Source of the DNA: Microbispora sp. H11081
GTDB lineage: Bacteria; Actinomycetota; Actinomycetes; Streptosporangiales; Streptosporangiaceae
Length of the DNA stretch: 64,000 bases
Reading direction: 5' to 3'
Assembly: GCF_012999535.1 (NCBI RefSeq)
Contig: NZ_JABBWV010000001.1
Location: forward strand, 496,001-560,000
Part shown: one piece after another, positions 8,364 through 16,450 of the stretch
How positions within the stretch are numbered: position 1 is the first letter of the stretch
Layout: every line of letters begins with the position of its first letter
Notes under the pieces: model-generated
Database searches by the model: none
Seen by the model: only the letters and a program-made list of their open reading frames with translations
Told to the model about the DNA's origin: nothing
Position numbers and translations under genes: made by a program

Positions 8364-9032
8364 ATGACCAAGGAGAAGACGCAGGCGAGGCGTGAGCACC
8401 TCGCCCGCATGCGCGCCGATCAGAAGCGCAAGGAGCGGCGCGCCGCGCTTCTCATGTGGGGCATAGGCGGCCTCGTGATCGTCGTCATCGTCGCGCTGGT
8501 CGCCGTGTATGTGGTGAAGGACCGCTCGGCCAAGTCGCTCGACGCGGTGAAGTCCTTCACCTACAAGGGCTCTGACCATTCGTGGACGAAGGTGTCGTAC
8601 AAGGAGAGCCCGCCTGTCGGTGGCACGCACAACTACTACTGGCAGAACTGCGGCATCTACGACAAGCCCATCCACAGCGAGCATGCCGTCCACTCCTTGG
8701 AGCACGGCGCGGTGTGGATCACCTACAGCCCCGACCTGCCCCAGGCCGAGGTGGACAAGTTGAAGACCATCGCGTCCGCCGACTACATGCTGCTGAGCCC
8801 GTACCCCGGCCTGCCGTCCAAGATCGCCGCCAGCTCCTGGAACCACCAGGTCCTGCTGAACTCCGCGGACGACCCCCGTCTGACGCAGTTCGTGAAGAAG
8901 TACAAGCAGAACCCGACCACCACCCCCGAGTACGGCGCCTCCTGCACGGGCGGTGTCGGCACGACCTCGGACCAGCCGCTGCCGCCGCCGTCGAACGGGT
9001 CGGAGCAGCCGCACGAGGAGGCGCAGAACTAG
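8364..9032 (+). CDS. DUF3105 membrane-anchored protein
   Basis: A 222-residue protein with a charged N-terminus (about 30 residues), one transmembrane helix ([19 protein letters not shown]) and an exported DUF3105 domain. Typical family residues are visible: [21 protein letters not shown] followed by [16 protein letters not shown], with several His and a Cys that could bind metal. The C-terminus is Ser/Pro/Gln-rich. I chose the ATG at 8364 because GGAGGA lies three bases upstream, although an in-frame ATG exists at 8349. It is divergent from the DUF305 gene. Confidence 0.88.
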   Translation: MTKEKTQARREHLARMRADQKRKERRAALLMWGIGGLVIVVIVALVAVYVVKDRSAKSLDAVKSFTYKGSDHSWTKVSYKESPPVGGTHNYYWQNCGIYDKPIHSEHAVHSLEHGAVWITYSPDLPQAEVDKLKTIASADYMLLSPYPGLPSKIAASSWNHQVLLNSADDPRLTQFVKKYKQNPTTTPEYGASCTGGVGTTSDQPLPPPSNGSEQPHEEAQN

Positions 9033-9071
9033 GCGCCCGCCTCCTGACCGGGGAGGCCGTCCTCCCTGACG

Positions 9072-10190
9072 TCAGGGAACGAGCACGCGGTCCACGGGCA
9101 GGGATTCCAGCCCGTGGGCCTCGGCCACCGGACGGCTCGTGAGGTGCCCCTGGTGGGTGCTCAGCCCGAGGGCGAGCGCGCCGTCGGCGATCAGCGCCTC
9201 GCGCCAGCCCAGGTCCGCGATCGCCAGCGCGTACGGCAGGGTGACGTTGGTGAGCGCGTACGTGGAGGTGTGCGGCACCGCCCCCGGCATGTTGGCCACG
9301 CAGTAGAACACCGACCCGTGCACGCGGTAGACCGGGTCGGCGTGCGTGGTCGGCCGTGTGTCCTGGAAACAGCCGCCCTGGTCGACGGAGATGTCCACGA
9401 GCACCGACCCCGGCTTCATCCGGGAGACGAGTTCGTTGCTCACCAGGGTCGGCGCCTTGGCGCCCGGCACGAGCACCGCGCCGATCACCATGTCCGCGTC
9501 CACCACCGCCCGCTCGATCTCGTACGCGTTGGACGCCACGGTCTGGCAGGCGCCCCCGTAGACGAGGTCGGCGTTGCGCAGCCGGTCGACGTCGCGGTCC
9601 AGCAGCAGCACCTGGGCCCGCATGCCGATGGCGACGGCGGCGGCGTTCATGCCGGACACGCCGGCGCCGATCACGGCCACCTTGGCCGGGTAGGTGCCGG
9701 GGACGCCGCTCATCAGCACCCCGCGACCGCCGCCCTGGCGCATGAGATGGTAGGCCCCCACCTGCGGCGCCAGCCGTCCGGCGACCTCCGACATGGGCGC
9801 GAGCAGCGGCAGCGTGCGGTCGGGTTTCTGCACCGTCTCGTACGCGATGCCGGTCACGCCGGACTCCAGCATGGCCCGGGTGCACGGCTCAGAGGCCGCC
9901 AGGTGGAGATAGGTGAACAGCACCTGGCCCTTGCGCATCCGGTGGTACTCCTCCGCCACCGGTTCCTTGACCTTCATGATCAGGTCGCCCTCGGCCCACA
10001 CCTCGTCCGCCGTGCCGAGGATGACGGCCCCGGCGGCGGCGAAGTCCTCGTCGAAGATCGCCGAGCCCTGTCCCGCGTCCTTCTCGACGAAGACCCGGTG
10101 ACCCTTGCGGACGAACTCGTTGACCCCGGCGGGTGTCAGCGCGACCCGGTATTCGTGTGTCTTGATCTCTCGGGGAACTCCCACCTTCAT
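9072..10190 (-). CDS. ald: Alanine dehydrogenase
   Basis: NAD-dependent L-alanine dehydrogenase (alanine to pyruvate plus ammonium), 372 residues, full length. Recognisable features are the start [10 protein letters not shown], the substrate-site Lys in IMKVKEP and His in [10 protein letters not shown], and the Rossmann motif [19 protein letters not shown] near residue 170. I chose the ATG at 10190 over longer frames because it matches the universal family N-terminus. The palindromic sequence at 9064-9077 overlaps the stop and may serve as part of a terminator shared with the DUF3105 gene. A Lrp/AldR-type dyad lies upstream. Confidence 0.97.
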   Translation of the reverse strand: MKVGVPREIKTHEYRVALTPAGVNEFVRKGHRVFVEKDAGQGSAIFDEDFAAAGAVILGTADEVWAEGDLIMKVKEPVAEEYHRMRKGQVLFTYLHLAASEPCTRAMLESGVTGIAYETVQKPDRTLPLLAPMSEVAGRLAPQVGAYHLMRQGGGRGVLMSGVPGTYPAKVAVIGAGVSGMNAAAVAIGMRAQVLLLDRDVDRLRNADLVYGGACQTVASNAYEIERAVVDADMVIGAVLVPGAKAPTLVSNELVSRMKPGSVLVDISVDQGGCFQDTRPTTHADPVYRVHGSVFYCVANMPGAVPHTSTYALTNVTLPYALAIADLGWREALIADGALALGLSTHQGHLTSRPVAEAHGLESLPVDRVLVP

Positions 10191-10258
10191 GTCTTCACTG
10201 TCTGCTCTCCGCCTTCCGCATGGCATCCGGCAACGGACAACCATTTGGCAGTTATTCA

Positions 10259-10271
10259 TGACAAATTGTCA
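10259..10271. promoter_or_regulatory. Candidate Lrp/AsnC (AldR-type) operator upstream of ald
   Basis: TGACAAATTGTCA is a dyad with perfect 6-bp arms and a 1-bp centre, 69 bp upstream of the ald start. A looser related half (GGACAACCATTTGGCA) lies at about 10235-10250. Lrp-family regulators control ald in mycobacteria. Assigning this site to such a regulator is inference, and no lrp gene is present in the window. Confidence 0.4.
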
Positions 10272-10361
10272 GCAAGGGGGCGAGTAGACCGTTCCATGGT
10301 CGGCCGGTTACCCGAGCTTGGCAGACCTCGGTAGGCTCTGCGAGCGGTGTAAGGGATCGAG

Positions 10362-11762
10362 GTGGGAATGCGCAACGCGCCCGTGCCGGGGAACGAGGAG
10401 CCCGGCCCGTGGCCCGGCGGCCTGACGTCGGGAGCCGAGACGGCGCCCATACCGAAGGCGGTGGGCCCCGATGACCGCGGCGCCGTGCCCGGCGAGTACG
10501 ACTGGTTCGGCGGCAGCGGCGGCGGCGGCGAAGGCGGGGTCGACGAGGAGACGTCCGTCCTGCCCCGCGCCGGGGACCCTGCGACGGGCGACCCGGCGGC
10601 GGATCCCAGTGCTGTGCCGGGCGAGCAGGGTGCCGTGCCGGGCGAGCGTGGTGGCGTGCCGTACGAGCGTGATGGCGACGGCCGGTTCGACGACCCGCTC
10701 GGCGTGCCGGACGGATCCCGCGTGCCGGGCAGACCAGACGGGCCGGACGGACTGGTCGGGCCGGATGGATTCGGTGCGCCCGGTGGGCTCGGTGGCGTTG
10801 CCGCCGGCCCTGCCGTGCCCGTCCCCGCCGTCGAGCCGGTGGAGCCTGTCCTATCCGACGTACCCGACGTGGTCGTCGTCCCCGACGCCCCGGGAGGGAC
10901 GGAAGGGCCGGGCGATGGTCCGCCGCCCGCCCCCGCGGGACCCACGGAGCCGAGAGCGGCCAGGGGCACCACGATCGCCCTCGTCGTCGCCCTCGTGCTG
11001 GTGGTCGTCATGTCCGGGGTCCTCGGCGCCGTCGCCGTGGTGATGACCCGCAACCCGGACGCGCCGCCGCTCAAGCAGACCGCCGTGCGCACCCTGCTGA
11101 CGTCCGTGCACTTCGCCCCGGTCACCGGGGTGGGGCCGGCGCCGTGCACGGGGACGGACGCGATCCCCGACGACAAGGGCACCTCCTGCTACCAGCTCGA
11201 TCCGGGGGTCACGGTCACGACGGTGCAGAAGATCGAGGAGGTGCCGGAGAGCGACGGCACCTATTCGATCCGGCTCGTGCTGTCCCCCTCAAGCCAGGAG
11301 CAGATCGCCGAGCTCACCCGCGAGACGGTCAAGCAGCAACTCGCCGTCGTGGTGGGGGAGAAGGTGGTGGCCGCCCCGCGGGTCGCCCAGGAGATCACCC
11401 AGGACAGCCTCGGCATCGCGGGCTTCGACAAGGCGCAGGCCGACGCGATCATGGCGCTGCTGACCGGTTCCGCCCCTCCGGGGCAGCCGCAGAATCCTGC
11501 CGCCTCGCCCCCGGCCGACACCGGGCAGCCGGGCGGGACCCAGCCGGGTGGCACTCAGCCCGGTGGGACCCAGCCGGACGGGACGCAGCCCGGCGGCACC
11601 CAGCCCGGTGGCACTCAACCCGGTGGCACTCAGCCGGACGGGACGCAGCCCGGCGGCACCCAGCCCGGTGGCACTCAACCCGGTGGGACCCAGCCGGGCG
11701 GGACGCAGCCCGGCGGGACCCAACCCGGTGGCACCCAGCCCACCATCGAACAGTTCCAGTGA
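10362..11762 (+). CDS. Membrane-anchored protein with SecDF P1-head-like domain and PGGTQ repeat tail
   Basis: A 466-residue protein. Residues ~1-205 are a long Pro/Gly/Asp-rich, probably disordered cytoplasmic region. One transmembrane helix follows (starting TTIALVVALVLVVVMSGVLG). Then comes an exported domain whose segment IRLVLSPSSQEQIAELTRET through DSLGIAGFDKAQADAIMALL resembles the P1-head subdomain of SecD. The last ~80 residues are fourteen PGGTQ/PDGTQ units. SecD itself has six membrane helices, so this is not SecD. GTG 10362 (AAGGG at -7) and ATG 10368 (GAGG at -6) are both possible starts. Similar single-pass SecD-head proteins occur in actinobacteria without known function. Confidence 0.75.
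   Translation: MGMRNAPVPGNEEPGPWPGGLTSGAETAPIPKAVGPDDRGAVPGEYDWFGGSGGGGEGGVDEETSVLPRAGDPATGDPAADPSAVPGEQGAVPGERGGVPYERDGDGRFDDPLGVPDGSRVPGRPDGPDGLVGPDGFGAPGGLGGVAAGPAVPVPAVEPVEPVLSDVPDVVVVPDAPGGTEGPGDGPPPAPAGPTEPRAARGTTIALVVALVLVVVMSGVLGAVAVVMTRNPDAPPLKQTAVRTLLTSVHFAPVTGVGPAPCTGTDAIPDDKGTSCYQLDPGVTVTTVQKIEEVPESDGTYSIRLVLSPSSQEQIAELTRETVKQQLAVVVGEKVVAAPRVAQEITQDSLGIAGFDKAQADAIMALLTGSAPPGQPQNPAASPPADTGQPGGTQPGGTQPGGTQPDGTQPGGTQPGGTQPGGTQPDGTQPGGTQPGGTQPGGTQPGGTQPGGTQPGGTQPTIEQFQ
11529..11738 (+). repeat. 15-bp coding tandem repeat, 14 units (PGGTQ/PDGTQ)
   Basis: Fourteen in-frame 15-bp units encode Pro-(Gly/Asp)-Gly-Thr-Gln. There is a higher-order period of four units (60 bp): three PGGTQ then one PDGTQ, seen twice, followed by six PGGTQ. 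Near-identical DNA copies suggest recent expansion by slippage. Confidence 0.9.
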
Positions 11763-11872
11763 GTTCCCCGGGAAGCGCGGCCGGGCCGGGACGCGAGCGG
11801 CGAGCCGGCGGGGAGAACGCGTGCAAGCCGAGGGCAACCCGGGTGCAAGGGGATTCCCCTAACGTACGGCCT

Positions 11873-12568
11873 GTGTCAGCACGATGGTTGCGAGGCGCGG
11901 CCGCCACGGCCGTGACCGCCGCGTTCCTGCTCCCCGCCGCCCTGCTCTCCGCGGGCCCCGCGCTCGCGCACGCCGCGGAGGCCCCGCAGGCCCCGGCGAA
12001 GGGCCTCACGCAGGCCCCCACCCGGGCCAAGCCCGCGCCGTCGACGGTCGCGAAGCGGCTGCTCCGCGCCTGGCTGCGCGGCGACCGCCACGCGGCCTCC
12101 CGGGTCGCCACCCCCGGCGCGGTCTCCGCGATCTTCTCCTACCCCTATCGGGCCCCGGACGAGTTCGCCGGCTGCTCGGGCAACTCCTGCCGGTTCGTCC
12201 ACACCAGCGTGCGCGTGCCGGGCGGGCTCGACGGCCTCCTGATGGTCGTCTCCGGTGCGAAGGTCACGAAGGTGTACCAGTCGCGCCACCTCGTGAAGCC
12301 GTCCGCCGCCGCCCGGCACCTGTTCGACGCCTGGCGTGCGCACGACCGCAACCGGGGCCTGGAGATCGCCTCGGCCACGGCCGTCAGGACGCTGTTCCGC
12401 ACGAAGTACGACCCGAGGGGCGTGAAGCACTACTTCCAGGGCTGCGAGCCGGAGCCCAAGGGCTACAGCTGCGCCTACTCCTACGAGGGCGGCGCCATGT
12501 TCATGCACGTGCGCGGTTCCAAGAGCCGCGGCTACGAGGTGACCTCCATCGGTTACATCGCCGACTGA
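11873..12568 (+). CDS. Secreted protein with two related ~80-residue repeats
   Basis: A 231-residue protein of unknown function. From the GTG at 11873 it has a twin-Arg-free signal peptide (GAAATAVTAAFLLPAALL, cleavage probably after ALAHAA). The mature part holds two similar units: one begins AKRLLRAWLRGDRHAASRVA (about residue 60) and the other AARHLFDAWRAHDRNRGLEI (about residue 145). Each continues with an A-V-(S/R)-x-(I/L)-F turn and a Cys pair (GCSGNSCRF and GCEPEPKGYSCAY) likely forming a disulfide. A GTG at 11843 is also in frame, but its extension does not look like a signal peptide. The 3' end overlaps the opposite gene by 16 bp. Confidence 0.75.
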   Translation: MSARWLRGAAATAVTAAFLLPAALLSAGPALAHAAEAPQAPAKGLTQAPTRAKPAPSTVAKRLLRAWLRGDRHAASRVATPGAVSAIFSYPYRAPDEFAGCSGNSCRFVHTSVRVPGGLDGLLMVVSGAKVTKVYQSRHLVKPSAAARHLFDAWRAHDRNRGLEIASATAVRTLFRTKYDPRGVKHYFQGCEPEPKGYSCAYSYEGGAMFMHVRGSKSRGYEVTSIGYIAD

Positions 12569-14820
12569 GCGCCTGCCGCGGGCGCGAGCGCGACGTCCTC
12601 GGGCCTGATCGGGACTCGGGGCAGATCCAGCCCGGTCGCGGCCCTGACCGCCGCGGCCACGGCGGGGGTCGACGAGAGCGTGGGCGGCTCGCCCGCGCCC
12701 CGCAGGCCGTACGGCGCGTGGGGGTCGGGGTTCTCCAACACCGACAGCCGCATCGGCGGCATGTCGAGAATGGTGGGGATCAGATAGTCGGTGAAGGAGG
12801 GGTTGAGCACCCGCCCCTCCCTCACCTGGATCTCCTCCATCAGGGCCAGGCCCAGGCCCTGCGCGGAGCCGCCGTGGATCTGCCCCTCCAGGGCCAGGGG
12901 GTTGAGGATCTTCCCGACGTCCTGCACGGCGGCCAGCTCGACGACCTTGACCAGGCCCAGCTCGACGTCGACGTCGACCACCGCCCGGTGCACGCACAAC
13001 GCGAGCTGCGTGTGGGAGTCGCCCTGGCCCGTGACGGGGTCCATCGGGAACGTCGGCCGGTGCCGGAACTCCCGCGTCTCCTCGACAGGACCGAAGCGAT
13101 CGAGCACCTCCTCCAGGGACAGGTCCGGATGGGCCGCCCGCAGCGCGTCGAGACGTGCCCGCACCGCCTCGCACGCCGTCTTGACCGCCCCTCCGGTGAC
13201 GTACGACTGGCGGGACGCCGACGAGGACCCCGCGGAGCCGACGGCGGTGTCGGCAGGGGCGACCGTGACCCTGTCGAACCCGAGCTCCGTACGCGCGATC
13301 TGGGCCTGGACGGTGACGAGCCCCTGGCCCACCTCGGCGGCGGCGGTGTGCACGAGCACGTGCGGCTCGGTCCCGGCGAGCTCGATGCGGACCCGTGCCG
13401 TCGAGTAGTCGTCGAAGCCCTCGGAGAAGCAGATGTTCTTGATGCCGACGCCGTAGCCGACGCCGCGCCGCACCCCCTCGCCGTGCGTCGTCTGCGCGAC
13501 GCCGCCCGGTAGCAGGCGCAGGTCGGGCTCGCCATGCGGATCAGGGGGCAGCGGCATCGCGGCCAGTTCCGCGAGCATGTCCGCCAGCGGCGCCGGGCTG
13601 TCGACGACCTGCCCGGTGGCCAGGCGCGACCCCTGCGACACCGCGTTGCGCACGCGGATCTCGACCGGCGACAGCCCGCAGGCCGCCGCCAGGCGGTCCA
13701 TCTGGGACTCGTAGGCGTAGCAGGCCTGGACCGCCCCGAACCCGCGCATCGCGCCGCAGGGCGGGTTGTTCGTGTAGACGCCGTACGCGTCGATCCACAC
13801 GTTGCCCACCTCGTAAGGACCGACGCCCAGCGAGGCGGCGTTGCCGACCACGGCGGGGGTGGACGAGCAGTACGCGCCGCCGTCGAGCAGGATCTCGGCC
13901 TTCACGTAGACGAGCCGCCCGTCGGCCGTCGCGCCGTGCTCGTAGCGCATGCGGGCCGGATGCCGGTGGACGTGGCCGAAGAACGACTCCTCGCGGCCGT
14001 ACACCATCTTGACCGGGCGGCCCGTCCGCAGCGCCAGCATGGCGGCGTGGATCTGCATCGACAGATCCTCCCTGGCGCCGAAAGCGCCGCCGACGCCGGC
14101 GAGGGTCAGCCGCACCTTGTCCTCGGGCAGGCCCAGGCACGGCGCCATCTGGTCCCGGTCGACGTGCAGCCACTGGGTGGCGACGAACAGGTCCACCCCG
14201 CCGTCCTCCGCCGGCACGGCCAGGCCAGACTCCGGCCCGAGGAACGCCTGGTCCTGCATGCCGACCTCGTACTCGCCGGTGACGACCACCTCGGCCTCGA
14301 AGGTGCCGCCCACCCTGACGGGTTGGTGCCGTACGAGGTTGCCGCCCGGGTGCACGAGGGGGCAGGAGGGGTCGAAGGCGGCGCGGCGGGGGTCGGTCAC
14401 CGCCTCGCGCGCCTCGTAGTCCACGACGATCGCGGCGGCGGCGCGGCGCGCGGTCTCCGGATGGTCGGCGGCCACGATCGCCACGGGCTCGCCCTGGTAG
14501 CGGACCTCGCCGACGGCGAGCACCGGCTGGTCGCGGACGTCCAGCCCGTAGAACTTCTCGCCTGGCACGTCCTCGTGGGTCAGCACGGCGAGGACGCCGG
14601 GCATCGCGAGCGCGGGGCCGATGTCGATCGAGCGGATCCACGCGGACGGGTGCGGGCTGCGCAGCGTGGCGCCCCAGAGCATGCCGTCCAGCCACAGGTC
14701 GGAGGAGTAGGCGAACTCCCCGGTCACCTTCAGCGTGCCGTCGGGCCGGGGCGCGCTCTCGCCGAGGCCCGGAAGCCGCCCGCTCCCCGCCGCCGTCTCA
14801 GTCGTCGTACGCCGCTCCAT
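12553..14820 (-). CDS. Xanthine dehydrogenase-family molybdopterin-binding subunit (orphan)
   Basis: Large molybdenum hydroxylase subunit, 755 residues, of the XdhB/CoxL superfamily. The N-terminal a/b hammerhead domain runs to about residue 125 (SDLWLDGMLWGATLRSPHP). The molybdopterin-binding region includes GVGGAFGAREDLSMQ, PPCGAMRGFGAVQ and AAAEVGQG. The glutamate expected to act as base lies in GAGEPPTLS near the C-terminus. Such subunits normally work with a 2Fe-2S and a FAD subunit, but neither gene is adjacent. It is divergent from a PucR-type activator across 73 bp, which suggests a purine- or N-heterocycle-related substrate. The exact substrate cannot be read from sequence. Confidence 0.88.
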   Translation of the reverse strand: MERRTTTETAAGSGRLPGLGESAPRPDGTLKVTGEFAYSSDLWLDGMLWGATLRSPHPSAWIRSIDIGPALAMPGVLAVLTHEDVPGEKFYGLDVRDQPVLAVGEVRYQGEPVAIVAADHPETARRAAAAIVVDYEAREAVTDPRRAAFDPSCPLVHPGGNLVRHQPVRVGGTFEAEVVVTGEYEVGMQDQAFLGPESGLAVPAEDGGVDLFVATQWLHVDRDQMAPCLGLPEDKVRLTLAGVGGAFGAREDLSMQIHAAMLALRTGRPVKMVYGREESFFGHVHRHPARMRYEHGATADGRLVYVKAEILLDGGAYCSSTPAVVGNAASLGVGPYEVGNVWIDAYGVYTNNPPCGAMRGFGAVQACYAYESQMDRLAAACGLSPVEIRVRNAVSQGSRLATGQVVDSPAPLADMLAELAAMPLPPDPHGEPDLRLLPGGVAQTTHGEGVRRGVGYGVGIKNICFSEGFDDYSTARVRIELAGTEPHVLVHTAAAEVGQGLVTVQAQIARTELGFDRVTVAPADTAVGSAGSSSASRQSYVTGGAVKTACEAVRARLDALRAAHPDLSLEEVLDRFGPVEETREFRHRPTFPMDPVTGQGDSHTQLALCVHRAVVDVDVELGLVKVVELAAVQDVGKILNPLALEGQIHGGSAQGLGLALMEEIQVREGRVLNPSFTDYLIPTILDMPPMRLSVLENPDPHAPYGLRGAGEPPTLSSTPAVAAAVRAATGLDLPRVPIRPEDVALAPAAGAQSAM

Positions 14821-14893
14821 TGCCGTAGTACAGCAACCGGGCACGGGCGGGGCCTATCGGCGCGGCCATGAAACCCGGCGACGGGAGGGGTCG

Positions 14894-16450
14894 ATGCTTG
14901 TACATATCTCCAAATACCCTGCTGTCGTGCTGTTGCGAGATCTGCTCGCCGCCCAGGAACTGCGGCTTGTCCTGCTCACCGGTGACGATCGGCTGGACCG
15001 CGAGGTCACGTGCGCGCTCGTCACCGACCTGCCCGATCCCCGGCGTTACCTGTCGGGCGGCGAGCTGGTGCTGACCGGCCTGATGTGGCGCGGGTCGCCC
15101 GCCGACTCCGCCCGGTTCGTGAAGGCCCTGGCCGAGGCGGGCGTGGCCGCGCTCGGCGCCGGTGACGCGCGGCTCGGCATGGTGCCCGACGACCTCGTGG
15201 ACGCCTGCCGGGCGCACGGGCTGCCGCTGTTCGAAGTGCCGGTCGAGGTGTCGTTCGGGGCGGTCACCGAGCTCGTCGGCAGGCGCGTCGCGGCCGCGCA
15301 GGCCGGCGACCTGCGCGGCGCGCTCGGCCGGCACCGCAGGATCGTGGCGGCCGTGGCCGAGGGTGTCGGGCTCCGCGAGCTGTTCGCCCTGGTCGAGGCC
15401 GAGCTCGGCGTCACCGCCGCCGTCGTGTCCGCCTGCGGCACGGTCGTCGCGGGCGCGCTGCCCGAGGACCGGGCCGTACGGCTGGCGCGCGACTACCTGG
15501 CCGCCGTCCGCCTGCCCGTCGTCGTGGACCGCGGCGGGCCGTACACGGTGTTCGCCGTGGACCGCTCGCACCGGGCCGCGGGCTGGGCCCTGGTCTGCCG
15601 GGGCGAGGTGGACGCGGAGATCGGCTACGAGCTCGCGGCGTGCGTCGCGATGGCGCGGACGCGGGCCGAGGAGGGCCGCCGGGTAGAGCGCAGGCTGGCC
15701 GAGCAGCTCATCGCGCTGGCGTGCGCGGGCGGCGACATCGCCGAGCTGTCGGCCCGGCTGCGGACCTGCGGCATCGACCCGGCCGAGCCGTACGCCGTGG
15801 TGACGGTCACGGCGAGCAGGCGCGGGGCGACGGACGGCCCCGACCCCGCCCTGCTGGGCGGGCAGGTGACGGAGGAACTGCTGGACCGCCGCGTGGTGGC
15901 CGCCGCGGGCGCCGACGCGTCGGTGGCGCTGGTCCCGCTGCGCGCCGGCACCCCCTGGAGCGACCGTGACACGCTCGCGGCGCTGCTGCGCGCCCGTACG
16001 GCGGTGCTCGCGCGCGGGCTGGCCGGGATCCGGGTGTCGGCCGGGCTGAGCGGCGCGCTGACCGGGCCGCAGGCCATCCGGGGCGGGGTGGAGGAGGCGG
16101 GCCACGCCCGGCGGATGGCCGAGGCGCGCGGCGGGGGAGTGGTCACCGGCGACGAGATCTACACGCACGCGCTGCTGCTGGCGACCGTGCCCGGCGACGT
16201 CCGCTCGTCGTTCGCCGGGCGGCTGCTCGGGCCGCTGTTCGACTACGACCGGCGGCACGGCGCGGAACTGGTGCGCACGCTCGGCGAGTTCCTCGACTGC
16301 ACCGGGTCGTGGAACGTCTGCGCGGAACGGCTGCACGTCCACGTCAACACCGTGCGCTACCGGATCAGGCGGGTCGAGGAGCTGACCGGCAGGGACCTGT
16401 CGTCCATGGCCGACCGGGTCGACCTGTTCCTCGCCCTGCGCGCCGGCTAG
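14894..16450 (+). CDS. PucR family transcriptional regulator
   Basis: A 518-residue cytoplasmic regulator. The N-terminal PucR domain (about residues 10-130) includes TDLPDPRRYLSGGELVLTG. A central GGDEF-like/GAF-like region follows, and the C-terminal HTH_30 domain begins TLGEFLDCTGSWNVCAERLH and ends NTVRYRIRRVEELTGRDL. PucR of Bacillus controls purine degradation. Its position divergent to a molybdenum hydroxylase gene fits local control of that gene. The ATG at 14894 follows GGGAGGGG. The stop shares a CTAG tetranucleotide with the stop of the SARP gene on the other strand. Confidence 0.93.
   Translation: MLVHISKYPAVVLLRDLLAAQELRLVLLTGDDRLDREVTCALVTDLPDPRRYLSGGELVLTGLMWRGSPADSARFVKALAEAGVAALGAGDARLGMVPDDLVDACRAHGLPLFEVPVEVSFGAVTELVGRRVAAAQAGDLRGALGRHRRIVAAVAEGVGLRELFALVEAELGVTAAVVSACGTVVAGALPEDRAVRLARDYLAAVRLPVVVDRGGPYTVFAVDRSHRAAGWALVCRGEVDAEIGYELAACVAMARTRAEEGRRVERRLAEQLIALACAGGDIAELSARLRTCGIDPAEPYAVVTVTASRRGATDGPDPALLGGQVTEELLDRRVVAAAGADASVALVPLRAGTPWSDRDTLAALLRARTAVLARGLAGIRVSAGLSGALTGPQAIRGGVEEAGHARRMAEARGGGVVTGDEIYTHALLLATVPGDVRSSFAGRLLGPLFDYDRRHGAELVRTLGEFLDCTGSWNVCAERLHVHVNTVRYRIRRVEELTGRDLSSMADRVDLFLALRAG

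Noticed and set aside
11529-11738. CRISPR-like regular repeats
   Set aside because: They are 15-bp in-frame coding units without spacers; no cas genes.
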